Below the pieces are notes generated by a model. That model was not told where the DNA came from. It ran no database searches and worked only from the letters and a program-made list of their open reading frames with translations. Both the position numbers and the translations under genes were made by a program. Positions 26,886 through 38,550 of a stretch of 64,000 nt of DNA are shown here, piece by piece. The first letter of the stretch is position 1. Every line of letters begins with the position of its first letter. The DNA is from Sclerurus mexicanus (Eukaryota > Chordata > Aves > Passeriformes > Furnariidae), in the NCBI GenBank assembly GCA_013396755.1, contig VWZF01007235.1, positions 1,001,760 to 1,065,759 on the forward strand, in the 5' to 3' direction.

Positions 26886-29800
26886 TTGGAGTCAGGAGGA
26901 ACCTGCGGCAGGTCTCGTGCCACATTGCAGCAGGATGTAAGCCCACCTTTTCCAGGTGTGTGTGTAGAACATCCAGGGGTAAATGTGACTGCCCAGGAGC
27001 TGCAGGGAGGGGCTGGATGTGTGTACTCCATCTCCTTTTCAAACTCCAAGGGTGTAATCCCAGCTGACACAGTGTGAAGTTTCATTTTTTTCCCCCATTA
27101 TTGCATGATTTGTGGTGGGATCAGTTAAAAAAGGAACTCCTCTCCCTGTGTTTTTAAACCCACTGAGTTCATTGTTAGCAGGAGCTGTCGGGACAGTGGA
27201 AGAAGTGGAATGTCCTCTGAGCCTTGTGTCTGGTCATGCATTTTACAAGTATCTCACAACCTCTCGTCCATCAAGGCTTTGATTAGTATCTGACTTTTAA
27301 AAAACAGGAGTTCTTTTCATAAGAGACACTTTATATGTCTGCTATTTCCCAGCTGCCAGGGGGAACTGGATCAAACTGGGCAGGGAGGAAAGAGCAAGAT
27401 GAATCAGAGGCAGAGCAGGTACACATTAAATGTGACATCTGATGTAACTGTTGGTGCAATTGAGCAGGGATATATCCACACTCCTGGTATCCATTTACAT
27501 CCATGCTTCCTTACTCCACTCAGGGTAAACAGGCCTTTGGAAGGAGCAGGAATGATTCCTGAGGCTGTGCTAAGGGTGGTGTAAAGGGATTTGGCACCCC
27601 TGAGGATCAGCCCGTACGTATTTAAAATAAATAGATGTGCACATAAAAAAAATAACCCCTATTATTACACGAGGATGCAGTGGGAGTACCAGGGGAATGG
27701 CTAAAGTAACAAAACTTGACACCAGTGATAATAAAAGAGGGAACTAAAGCAAAGAGATCACCCCAGTCTGCTGGGTTTCGAGTGCTTAATCAAAACTGAC
27801 TTCTACTACTGCAGCTGCAAAAGAAATGTTTCGAGCCTCCCATTAATTTCCATACAATAACCCTCTAATGGGGGAGTTGCCTGGGAGAGGAGGGCGATCA
27901 ATCTGCTGTAATGACACACCAGAGACTCAGGGAAAATGCAAACTTGGAGCAATTTCATGGCAGGTGCAACCTTGGAAAGTACAGCCATTTTTCTGAGTTA
28001 ATTTGTTCCCCTGATATGTTTGAAATCCATATTTGTACTTTAAAGGTCTAAAATGCAAGATGATTAAAAAATATAACCAGATTTTTGTAAGCTTTTCAGC
28101 TGTATCAGGTGATGTATTAATGCCCCTCCCTGGAGTTAGGACAGCTGGATATCTTTTGTCATATTCTGACTCCCCAAAAAAGGGGATAGGATTGTTTATC
28201 CTAGCATTCCCTTTCTGTCTTTCCCATTTACCTCCCAGGCCTGATGCTGATTTATCTCCCAGCTGAATTGATCCCTAACACTGGAGGAAGTAATAACAGC
28301 AATAATCATGGTAACCATTAGCAATAATAGTTATTATTCTTGGTTTTGTTAGTACTAACAGTACTGTATAATAATAACCATTATTACTGCTACAAGTTTT
28401 AAAACACAGAAAGGAGTTAATTCCTGATACCCTTTGGGCACCTGCAGCTTTTACACACCTGAAAATTCCAGTTAAAAACTGTAACAGGACCAAACATCTT
28501 GAGCCAGGAGCTGAACTAAGACACAGGAGTAATCCAGTTTGGATGTTGTGCCCCAAAGTTGTTACTGTTTTAGCAAAACCTGTGGTTTTTGGTGTGCTTT
28601 GCACTGTCCCAGTGGGGTGGAGCAGCTTTGGGGTAAATGAGAGCATCAGCCTTTCTGGGTCACCTTTCCCTGGCACTGTCTGGGAGAAGGTGTTAAGGAA
28701 AAACATGGAATTAGAGCACAGGTAGTGCCAATGCAGGTGTCACTGGGCATGTAGCAGCACATCAGGGGACGCCTGATTCTTGAAAGAAGGTTTTATTTTC
28801 TTGTCTTTTAAAAATATTTGTTATGCACAATACTTTTCCAAATGTCCTGTCCAGGGGCAGGGGGAGCTCTGGGTGAGCACAGGGAGCCCAGTCACTCACA
28901 GCATCCACATCCCTCTCAGACCTGCAGCCCATTCCTCTTTTCACCTTGTGAAAGCCAATCTCACTTATGCTGATTACTCCTTTTCCTTTCTCAGCACTTA
29001 AGAACTACAGCCAGAATCTTAAAAGTATTGAATTTTCCAGCTCTGGGGAGTGCAGGGGCTTTGCATGAGAATTGGGTGCCCTCTCTGCTCAGATGTTCAG
29101 ATGCTTTTGTCCTCCCCACTCAGCACCCCTCTGCATCTTGAGATTGGTGTCTTTGTGATTGGCCCTTTGCAGTTGAAGTTAAATGGAGCCTTTTTTACAT
29201 TAAAAGGTGCTTATTATTCTACTGCTGCATTTATGGGATGCTCATGGCCTCTGGAGGAGCTTGCTGGGACTATTCTTCTGTTCTGGTTTAGATCCCATTT
29301 TAAATACAAACTCTTCCCCACCTGCCCCAGCTCAAAAATTCTCTTTCAGTTCCACCTACAAACTTCCCAGTGGCTCATGTGCCTTGTTTTTCTTCCTGCT
29401 ACTTCCTTGGCTGCCATTGACATGCTTAAATAGATAAACAAAAAAATTGATTGTCTAAATGAGATTGCAGGATTCGTAAAAGTTCAATTCTGTCTTCCTG
29501 AAGTTGGATCCCAAGTCAATGCAATGAAGTATCTGCTTAATTCTCAGTACATCATCAAAATCAATTTATTGGAATCAGATGCTACAAAACCCAGCAGCTA
29601 CAAGAGGACAGATTAAATTCACAGGAGTTGAAATGTGGTGAGAACCTCCTCCTCTGAGTTATTTCTCTGATGATCACAGGGTCTGTGTTTTATCCCTTGG
29701 GCTTTATAAAGCTTGGTTCTGACTTAGTCTCATGGAGGAGTTTGGAAGCTCGGTTTGGCCCTGGTTTATCTCGAATGTTGATGTCAAAATCTCTGATACT

Positions 29801-30551
29801 GAAGAGCTCTTCACTCCTCTGTCAGGTCCAAAGGGTAAAGAGTGAGACAGGTGAGGTTTAAAGCTTTTTTAATGCACTGAGAATAGATGCTGTGCAAGCT
29901 GGTGTCTGAAAGGTAAAGTTAGAAAAAGTGAGCTTGAAAAGAAGACACACTGTTTAAATGAGGAGAGCAGACCTCTGGAGTAAATCCCCGAGGGAACAGA
30001 GCAGATTCATCATCACTTTCAACCTTCATATCCGCATTATTCATCTATTAAACACAGTGTGAGGAGGGACATGGCATGGGATGTGTTGCTCTGTTATTCG
30101 TGTGATAAATTAGGGCCTCAGCTCCTGAGTGAAATAAAACAGGATTTGGGGAACTTGCTGCAACTTTTGAAAAACCTATTAGGTGATAAAACTTGGCTGC
30201 TGTCTTTCTTACTTTATCCTTAGCACCAATTCCATCAAATTACATTGGTTTTCTCCTGCAAAATCCAGATACTTCCACGTAAGACGGATTCACTGTCAAT
30301 ACCTGACAGAACAGTGCAGAGAACAATTTGCATTAAGAAAAGAGAGCTTGGATTGAGCGGGGCTGGAGGGATATTCAATGCTTTCCAATAGATTCAGGCT
30401 TTTCCCTTCCACTGGCCGTGTTTTTCTCTCTCTCTGGTGATTTAGGACATGAATTCTCCCTCCTTGCCGTCATATATTTATGACTCTCTAGTGCTGGTGA
30501 TATCCAAAGCAAGGCACATTCTGAAATTACAGTGTCTCTGAAACTTCTTGG
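26886..30551. other. unique non-coding sequence
   Basis: No gene or transposon was recognised. The stretch includes an AT-rich fold-back at 28320-28391, listed separately. The 28030-28270 and 29670-29860 parts are ordinary mixed sequence with only short chance frames. Confidence 0.45.
28320..28391. repeat. AT-rich imperfect inverted repeat
   Basis: The left arm (28320-28338) and the right arm (about 28369-28391) pair over roughly 20 bases with small gaps. The loop is about 30 bases and contains AGTACT-type mini-palindromes. Further near-palindromes such as ATGGTAACCAT lie just upstream. It could be a cruciform-prone site or the remnant of a small non-autonomous transposon; no flanking target duplication was seen. 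Confidence 0.4.
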
Positions 30552-30650
30552 CCCTCTGAGCAACCTGGTCAAGGGGAAGCTTCCCCTGACCTTGAGATGA
30601 TTTTTAAGGTCCCTTCTGACCCGGACCATTCTGTGGTTCAGTGATTCAGT
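30552..30650 (+). mobile_element. CR1 LINE 3' end fragment
   Basis: The plus strand reads CTGAGCAACCTGGTCAAGGG, then GATTTTTAAGGTCCCTTCTG and ACCATTCTGTGGTTCAGTG, ending in degenerate tail units. This is the sense CR1 3' terminus, about 100 bp long and 5'-truncated. It belongs to the same group as the fragments at 2681, 26749, 38234 and 58488. Confidence 0.9.
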
Positions 30651-31683
30651 GGAGACCAAATAATCCTGAAATCCAGGCTCCCTAAACTCATGGGGAATTT
30701 GCATCCTTAATCAGACAGCACAATATCTTCCTCTGGTGCTGGGAGGTTTTAATACTCATCTCCCAGAAGATGCCAAACCCTCTCCCTGTCCATCCAAAGG
30801 GTAGGGCCTCTAAAATGCAGTTCAATTTCACAGGCCATAAAGTTATATACCCACTTCTTGCATTTCTTCTCGTTTTGTTTACGATTTCAGGAGAAATCTC
30901 TCTGCCTGCAATCCATATTTTTTTGCCTCTGAACATCCATAATGCAAAGCTGGATTCCGACTGAGGAAAACATCAGCAGAAAGGCTGAGCGAGTTTGCAG
31001 AGTGGCTTTCTGGAGGTGGGTGGCAGACAGGGAATTTGGGCTGTGTTCCCATCAGAGGCAGCTTGTGGTTTCAGGCAGAGAGAGCAGCCTTGGGAATCCT
31101 CTTCCTCTCCCTTTATCACTGCTCAGTAACTTCCCACGGCAGCCAGCAGCAATAATGTTGGGTTTAAAGCGGTACTTTTGTGGAGGTTTTGAGAAAACCC
31201 AGATCCTTATTCCTTTCTGCAGTCAGCTCTGTCGTTTCCCCTCAGAATAGCTCCCGTTTTCTCTTCTGAGAATGACTCTGTGCAGAAACAAGCCCCGGAT
31301 TAAACACAGGAAAAATACTGTGACATTTTAGAAAGATGGAAATAGAATCCCTCATTTTGCCATCTGGACAAAAGTCTCGGGTCTAACAAGTACGTGTGAG
31401 TCTGTGCCTTGCTCATATCATTACTCTTCACCTCTGCTCATAAACCTCCACCTAGAAAATAATGTAATTTAATTAGGAATGTGGAATTAGCCCATCGCCG
31501 TCACACTCGGTTAAACTGCATCAGTTTGTAAATTCCATTGTTGTTGGGGCTGAAAAAGAAATAAATGTTACATTAGCAGCCTAATCTTGGGTGCATTAGG
31601 AGGGGGATTGCAGGGGAAGGCTCTGCAGCCCCTGGTGGGGTGGGATTTGGGGGGAACAGGAGGTGGGATGGGGAGCAAAGCCT

Positions 31684-31701
31684 GAGGAGGAGGAGGAGGA
31701 C
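31684..31701. repeat. (GAG)n microsatellite
   Basis: About five to six GAG/AGG units lie downstream of a G-rich stretch. The G-rich stretch (31632-31675) narrowly misses the quadruplex rule because one loop is ten bases. Confidence 0.65.
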
Positions 31702-32999
31702 AAAGCCATAAAGTCGGGGGTGGGCATTCCTAAAGGAACGGGTGTGAAAATACAGAGCAAGAAGACACCACCGTGGTCTGGGGAAAGTCCTGGAGGAGGA
31801 GACTGACAGAAATGGCTGGAGTGTCTTGTCTGTGTCTCTTGGTGTCCTGGTGGAGGAGAGCAGCAGGTTCTCTGAAGGAAAAGCACTTGTCCTCCCTGTG
31901 CTGGTGACAACCACCACCAGCTGAGGCAATTCCCAGGTGCTTCAGACCCACCCAGAGCATTTATTGCCCCCAATCTGGAGCACAAAGATCCTTCTTTTGT
32001 AGAGTTTTGCAGGACACTCCCTGCATCGTCCACCGTGTATTCCTCTTTATTTGCTCCTCTGTTATCCAGCTGCCTCCATCCTCATCCAACACAACCCTTT
32101 AGGTTCTCTTTCGGAGTCTTCCACATCTTCCTGCCTCTCTGTGGGACCTCCCCTGTGGTCACGGTAGCTGTAGGACCACAACTGGGTCATCCTTGCCCTT
32201 AGCACGTTCCTGAGAAAAAAATAAAGAAAAAGGGAAATCCTGACACTTGTACCCTTAAAAAACCAACACACAAATAAAGTCCTCTTGGCTTGAAGTTCAC
32301 AAATATTTTGGAAGGCAAATGGGATAGGAAGGGTTTAGCCTGCAAACACTCATTTGTCATGCAGTCTGACTCGTGCTTTTGAACATGCTTTGATCCTCTT
32401 CAGTTTTTTTGGCCCAGGCATTAGATAATGCTTTAGAAGCCATTAGAAAAAATTGTGACAATTGAAACGCTTTGAAAAATGACAGTTTGATAGTCTAATA
32501 ATAGCCCCTACACTGATCTGGAGAAGGTTCTCTTGTCTCTTTTTTATATACTCATTATGTACAGTACTTTAGAAAACATCCTTTTCTCCCCAACAAATAA
32601 TTTAACCCTTTCACGACCTGCAGGCCTGGAAATGTGAAAGGTGTAGGTGCTGATCTATGTGTATCTAGCACATACATATATTTAAAGTGGTGTGTGCACT
32701 ACAAAGAGCTGGTAAAAGGCGCCGTGATGTTGAGAGGAGAAGAAATGGAGAAGGCAGTAACATCTGGGGTTGTGCTCTTTGGTGGGCTGAGCATGGAAGT
32801 GCTGTTAGTGAGGGACACCCTTCCTGCAGGGTCTCCAGGAAGGTTTTCCACAGGGAGAAAATCCCTCTCCCCGGGAGGGCGAGGTGGCTGGGAGCTCACA
32901 TTTCATTGCAAGATCTTGTTTTTGCAAGATGTTATTTGGCAGCGATAAATGAGCAACTTTCAAGCCTCAGAAGTGATTAATTTCTCACTGGAGCTGTCT

Positions 33000-33250
33000 C
33001 TGAGGCTGTCACAGCCTGACAATCCTGACATAAGTGTCATTTATAATGTCACAAGTCTATTCCACATAAATGTCATTACACAATTACTCTGAGGATGAAG
33101 AAAGGTTCACCGGGGGAAGAGCGTCTGGTATTAAGTCAATTATATATCTTAATGTTATTGTTCACTTGTCCCCCCCCATACAATTACTCTGCGTCTCGTT
33201 TGTTCATTTTGTGCAAATTAGCAATTATTTATTGCAGTGATACTGCCAGG
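33000..33250. promoter_or_regulatory. possible conserved non-coding element
   Basis: This repeat-free AT-rich stretch contains repeated TGACAT/ATGTCA half-sites around 33020-33080 and two copies of ACAATTACTCTG about 100 bases apart. It also has a homeodomain/POU-like GCAAATTAGCAATTATTTATTG-type segment near 33215. No coding potential was seen. The call is by texture only. Confidence 0.22.
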
Positions 33251-34133
33251 CAACCCAGGTAGGGCTGGTGTTATTAAAACTCTGGCACAACCCCGTGTGC
33301 GTTGCCAGGATTGATATCGGCGTGAGGATCACGGAGCTTTGATAATTAGCCCTCTCAAAACGAGGGCTCTGTGCTCTGCATCCCCCCCCAGTTTTCTCCT
33401 GCCTCTCTCTGAAAGGCACCACCATATGGGCGAGGTGATAAATCCTCCGTGTGGTTTTGATAAAGATGGCTTGTTTTAATGAGGGTGACTTTTTGTGCTG
33501 CCTAACAAAAGAGCCTCTTTCTTGTTCGAAGGACAGAGGAGTTCAGCAAATTCCCCTGCGCTGCACCTCAATTATTCCTTAAAATTGGCATAAATGTAGC
33601 CTTCATTTAGTTCTAACAGGCTTTCATCCTCCTTGGCCCAGACACAAACAATTCTTAGGCTGGGGCTGGGTGTGCTGACGAGATTTGAATGCATTATGCA
33701 TAGGTGGGTAACGGAGTTGCCTGGCTGACTGCGAGGGAGAAAGAGATATCTGGGGTTGTGCTCCAATCCCTGCCTCTCCCTGCGCTCCTCGGGGAGCTGA
33801 GCTCTTGGTTTGACCAGGGATCACTTGAATGCAGCTCAAAAACTGAGCTGGAAATGAAACTGCCTTTTAGGATATAGGCAAAGACGTGGTTCTGAGGGCA
33901 CTGGGCGTTTGTGTGCTGGCTTTGGCAAAGTGGGACACTATGGGACCACAGTGTGATGTACAGACATGGAAATACAGGAAAAGGCCAGGGATTTCCATGA
34001 TAATCCCCCAGATTTCCACCAAGAGGACTGAGATGAGGATCAGGCCTTTTAAATTGCTCCCTTTGCCTGTTTGCTATTCTGGGAAGCTATTGTTCTCAAA
34101 GGGACATCTTTAAAGCGAAAGCTGGTAGAATAA

Positions 34134-34259
34134 TTTATTTGCGAATAATTTATTCAGTGATTGATGGGAAAAGCTGCTGAATAAATAATTCACTGAATGC
34201 TAATGGAACATCAGAGATGGTCGAATAATGAAAATGTTTATTTGCAAATAATTTATTCA
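34134..34259. repeat. 23-bp direct repeat with inverted middle copy
   Basis: A 23-base unit at 34134-34156 recurs at 34237-34259 with one mismatch. Between them, about 34173-34198 carries a partly matching copy in reverse orientation (GAAT-ATTTATTCAG core, 14 of 15). The second copy contains TTATTTGCAAATAA (34238-34251), a perfect 14-bp palindrome holding ATTTGCAAAT, similar to octamer/POU sites. The arrangement is seen directly; a regulatory role is inference. Confidence 0.6.
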
Positions 34260-34865
34260 AAGAAAAATGCTGAAACGTATCAGCTCGATTATTCTTGGTG
34301 AATAATCCAGTCATTCCTACCCAACCCACTGTGACATGTCGTACGAAGATGCTCTTTTCAACAAAATGAGAACTCCAGGTAGACAACACTTGTTTGCTCT
34401 GAGGGAGGAACTCTGATCTTCTGCTTTCCAGCAAGAGCAGCCATGAGAAGAAGTTTGGATAAGAAAGTCCTCAGACTTGAGCTCAGGCTGAGCCCTGACT
34501 CTACTCCTGGTGGCAGTTTCAGATCCCCGACCTATTTCACCCCTTATTTATTGTTATTATTAACAGCAGCTTTAAAATCTGAAATACTCTCTATAAACTC
34601 TGTAGGTTTGCCCCTTTTTTCTGCACAGTGAAGGATATTATTTATTTTTCCCTCTGTCCCCTCTCTGGGACAAGCAGTGCCTTTGCTCCAAGCGGGGAGG
34701 TCCCTGTGCTGAGCCAGAGTTGGGCTTTCCTCCCACGACAGACCTGGAGCTCTGGGAAGCTCCAGGTTGTCCCTCTGAGAATTCAATTGATCAGAAGCTC
34801 CCATGGAAGAGTTGTAAGGAGGCAATCCATAATTTATGAAAACGTGGATCTGGGAGAGAGTCCTG

Positions 34866-35092
34866 ATCACAGAATCATGGAATATCCTGAGCTGGAAGGG
34901 ACCCAGAGGTATCATCAACTCCAACTCCTGGCCATGCACAGACACCCCAAAATCCTACCCTGAGAGTGTTGTCCAAACCCTCCTGGAGCTCTGGCAGCCT
35001 TGGGGCCGTGCCCACTGCCCTGGGGAGCCTGGGCAGTGCCCACCACCCTCTGGGGGAAGAACCTTCTGCTGAGATCCAACCTAAAAGCACAA
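34866..35092 (-). mobile_element. CR1 LINE 3' fragment (second subfamily)
   Basis: The plus strand begins ATCACAGAATCATGGAATATC and continues through CTGGAAGGGACCCAGAGG, GCACAGACACCCCAAAATCC, GGAGCTCTGGCAGCC and GAAGAACCTTCTGCTGAGATC. This is the reverse complement of a CR1 3' region. Its internal blocks are shared almost word for word with the copies at 50169, 51300 and 55360, which marks a common subfamily. It is 5'-truncated at about 230 bp. Confidence 0.9.
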
Positions 35093-36714
35093 CTTCACCC
35101 ACAGGGGCCGGGGGAGAGCTTTTTAACACGCGCTCTGAAAACTTCAATTCTAAACCTGCACCGACTACAGCAAAAAGAATTAAACTCAGCAAAGCCAAAC
35201 TCCCCAGCAGAACTTTTGTCACCAATCTCCTTTTTCTGGCAGATGTTTAGAGAGCTCAGATTTGGGTCCCCAGGCAGGGACCCTGCGTGGGGAAGGCACT
35301 GAAGGCATCACAGTCCTCAGCTGTTCCATTTGCCAGAGGAGATCTTCCCTCCTTGCCTGCAGCTGTACAAGGGGTCTCAGGTGCTCCTGGAAAATTGAAG
35401 TGATTTTGTGATGATACTGGAGCTAATACCAGAAAAATCTAAATTGCATTTTAAAAGGAATCTACCCTTTTATCTTTTAACCTTAGGCCTCTCCCTCTCA
35501 TGCAGAAAAATCAATCTTGACTAATCTACTGACCAAGTAAAAGTGAAAAGGGAACCCATGCAATCATGTGCTTTATCTTCTTTAAATATATTTTTACAGA
35601 AGAGGAACCCATATAAACATGTACTTTATCTTCTTTAAAATACATTTTACAGAGAAGCTCAGCAAAACATCCAAAGCTTCCTTACAGGCCTTAGGAGAAA
35701 AATCCCATTGTCCTGACAGGATCCATCATTAGTCCAGAGGGAGAGTTTTGGGAAGCAGCAGCAAATAGATCCTCCCCAGCTCTTCCAGCTCTGCCTTCCC
35801 TGCCCTTCCATGGGAGCTGGATTCCCACGCAGGGAATTAGCAAGTGGATGGTCAGTGGGGACCAGGGGACAGATAAAGCAGATAAAACCCAAGGGGTTTT
35901 GGGATCAGCTGCAGGAGGAACTGCTGTCATTCCTTTATGTTTCATCTGTTTGAAGCATGGTGTCTGGCACTCGTGGCAGGAAGAATTCCTTCAGCAGGCT
36001 CTGGAAGCGGCCGCCTGGGCTCCCCAGGAGCTGTCAGGGCTTTGGCTGTGTCAGGAGAGCAGCCAGGCTGTGGAACAGCGGTGCAAAGGGAAGCTTTGCT
36101 CACATCCTTGTCCCTCAAAACTCACCCGTTTCCCTTGTTTAGTTTTCCCGTCTCTTCTCTGCTTTGCTTTAGGCAGGGTTTCTAATCAGGAAAATACACG
36201 ACCCCCTAAGAGTGTAACTTGGCGCTCTGCTCTGGGAGCTCTGGGACTTACTGGCTCTGCTTCTTATTTTAAACCTTTTCTAAACTTCTAATCAGATGTA
36301 GATCAGGCCTTAGGCCAAGATTAGAGTTGTTGCATCTCTTGTCCAAAGTGTTCTGCTCGTGCCTGGCTTTCACAGCTTAAAAACACCCCCTCCATTTACA
36401 TGAGCTGCGCAGTGCTGCAATCTCAGGTGCAGAGCAGGTCATCTTGCCCATCCCTCACTGCTTTATCATCTTGTTTTCTCCGTTTCCTCCCGTGATATAT
36501 TGAAGGAAGCGACATTTTCGGGAGCGGGGACACTAAATCATGTATGCTCTGTGTGAGCATAATCCGGGGCGTGTGGCCCGGAATGCTAACGAGGGTGTGC
36601 TGGAGAGACCTCGGAGTTTGCTGGGACACGCAGGAGAAATGGCACCATTCTCCCTTAGTAACGTGGCCCATTTGCTCCCCTAAATTCCTTCTTGCCCTCC
36701 CCGTGCAGCCAGAT
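35093..36714. other. unique sequence with a short tandem duplication
   Basis: No gene was recognised. The notable item is the 53-bp duplication at 35551-35655. The frame at 35848-36291 (147 codons) overlaps two other open frames on the same strand and resembles nothing I know. Confidence 0.45.
35551..35655. repeat. 53-bp tandem duplication (two copies)
   Basis: The blocks starting GGAACCCAT at 35551 and 35604 align along their whole length. Shared words are CATGT-CTTTATCTTCTTTAAA and TTTTTACAG/ATTTTACAG, with roughly 80-85% identity by eye. This looks like an old tandem duplication, possibly length-variable between individuals. Confidence 0.75.
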
Positions 36715-37145
36715 CAACCAGCCAGAGGTCGGAGCCTCACTCGGCGGAGGGACTGCCGGGCTCTCGAGGAGATGAGTGAAGCTCTAGATGACCTAGAGGC
36801 AGAATTTGGTGGGGCAGGGAGCGATGAACGCCTCCCAAAAGACGTGTAGGTGTGAGGAGCCTCACGCAAAGGGATGAAAACCAGCCGTGGTCGAACCGTA
36901 GAGACTTTGGGTCTCCTGACACTCATCTCGGAGCGGGGCCGGCTTGTCCTCGCTGCCTTTGCCAGGTCTGCGGTCCCCAGGGTGCTCCAGCTTCTGAATG
37001 ACGTCCCCCCACGCACAGGGGCCGTGCCTGTGCGTTGGCTGCCCAGCTCCCCCGAGGAGCTGCAGCAAACCTCCTTTGGAGCCAGGTTTCCATCATCTCT
37101 GCGCTCCCCTACCTGGAGCTAAAAATACCGGCGCCGCGCTAGGAA
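36715..37145. promoter_or_regulatory. CpG-rich islet, possible orphan CpG island
   Basis: I count about 27 CpGs in 430 bases at roughly 58% G+C, an observed/expected ratio near 0.75. The richest end is ACCGGCGCCGCGCTAGG near 37127. It sits about 250 bases upstream of the AT-rich conserved-element candidate at 37380-37920. No promoter elements or first exon can be assigned with confidence. Confidence 0.33.
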
Positions 37146-37379
37146 CCCGCTATTGTGTTTTCCTTGTGATTGCACCCATCCACATCAGACCCGGTTCGGG
37201 GTTGTTTTATTCTCCAAATTTCTGGCTGCATTAGCGCCATCAGAATCCCTGATGTACCACCTTGCAGGGAGCCTAAATGCTTGTCAGTGCCTTACTTTGC
37301 ATTTTTGTTCTGGGTTCAAAGCCGAAAGCCCGGCTGAACTGAAATCTTTTCTCTGGATGCTGAAAGAAATGTAAGAGAA

Positions 37380-37920
37380 ATCTCATTTTTAAAAAGTATG
37401 AAAGGGCCATGAAAATAATTCTTTCGCTAAGCTGATCAACTCAGCCTCTTTATAGCAAAAAGGATTCAGAGTGAGAAGCTGATAATACAGGCTTTAGTTT
37501 GTGGGAAGTGAATTAGAAAGATGGGATTTGAAAGAACTATTTCATTTAGGTGTTTCGGTGGCATATAACCAACTACTACAGTTATATTGCAGCAGGCTAA
37601 AATATTATTTAGAAGTTAATTCATATTTTTAGCATATAATTTCTAATTAACTTGCTGTAGTTATCTTGTTAAATGTCAATTAAATCTCGGAGCATTTCTC
37701 ACAGGTTTCCTGTATTCATAAAATGTAATTATACAGCTATTGCTCATGTAGCCCTTATTATTAGACTAATCTACAGCTAAATATATCTTTTACATACTAA
37801 TTATACATCGCTAAGTGCTATATTGATAATCAGTAATTGATTTAGCCCAGTGAATTGTCATATTACCTCTTTAAATGTCAGCCCGAAGTATTTTGAATTA
37901 AAAGTTCAGGCCACAAGTTT
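37380..37920. promoter_or_regulatory. candidate conserved non-coding element (enhancer-like)
   Basis: About 540 bases are evenly AT-rich, free of simple repeats and transposon sequence, and devoid of open frames. They are packed with homeodomain-type cores: TTAATTCATATTTTTAGC, TTTCTAATTAAC, GTCAATTAAATC, TACATACTAATTATAC and CAGTAATTGATTTAG. This texture is typical of deeply conserved vertebrate developmental enhancers. Conservation could not be tested here, and an ordinary AT-rich stretch remains possible. Confidence 0.3.
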
Positions 37921-38233
37921 TGGTTGTGGTTGAGCTTTGCTGCCTCACTCGTACGTGAGGTTGATGTGCTGGAGCTCTGGGACCTGAGAAAGCCCCAAAG
38001 TGCTCCTGGTGGCTCTCATGGGTTGGATGGAGCTCAGTGGGGTGTGCAGGTTTTGCATCCTGAAAAAGGCAAAAAACTCGGGATGAAAATCTCCGATGAA
38101 AAACGAAAATCTGGGATGGCTCTGCTGATGAGAAAATCTGAAATGTCATTTGTCACAGAAGTAAGGGAAGAGACGGGAGAAAAGCTCAACAGTTTACCCC
38201 CAAACTTCCTTCTTTTGTAAGAAAAATGTCCCA

Positions 38234-38550
38234 GAGAATCACAGAAATCCCAGATTGGTTTGGGGTGGAAGAGACCTTAAAGCTCATCTCATCCCACCCC
38301 CTGCCATGGGCAGGGACACCTTCCATAGCCCAGGTTGCTCCAAGCCCCATCCAACCTGGCCTTGGACACTTCCAGGGATCCAGGGGCAGCCACAGCTTCT
38401 CTGGGCACCCTGTGCCAGGGCCTGCCCACCCTCACAGCCAAGGATTTATCCCTAATATCCAATCTAAACCTGCTCTCTTTAAGTTGAAAACCCCTCCCCC
38501 TGGTCCTGTCACTCTCTGCCCACATTAAAAGTCATTCTCCCTCTTTTATA
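38234..38550 (-). mobile_element. CR1 LINE 3' fragment
   Basis: The plus strand reads GAATCACAGAAATCCCAG, GGTTTGGGGTGGAAGAGACC, CCCCCTGCCATGGGCAGGG, GCTCCAAGCCCCATCCAACC and GGGATCCAGGGGCAGCCACA. It then runs through the TCCCTAATATCCAATC-type block to AAAGTCATTCTCCCTC. This is the reverse complement of about 315 bp of CR1 3' sequence, the most complete copy of its subfamily here. The small plus-strand frames inside it are not genes. Confidence 0.95.

Larger units (their letters stand above)
30651..34133. other. unique non-coding sequence
   Basis: No coding exon was recognised. A G-rich patch lies near 31632-31675 and a GAG trinucleotide run near 31684-31701. The block 33000-33250 is AT-rich and is listed separately. 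Open frames at 31573-32033 on the minus strand are proline/serine-rich and overlap each other; I regard them as chance. Confidence 0.45.

Noticed and set aside
31632..31675. G-rich stretch considered as a G-quadruplex
   Set aside because: One loop is ten bases, beyond the usual seven-base limit, so it is weaker than the three motifs reported.
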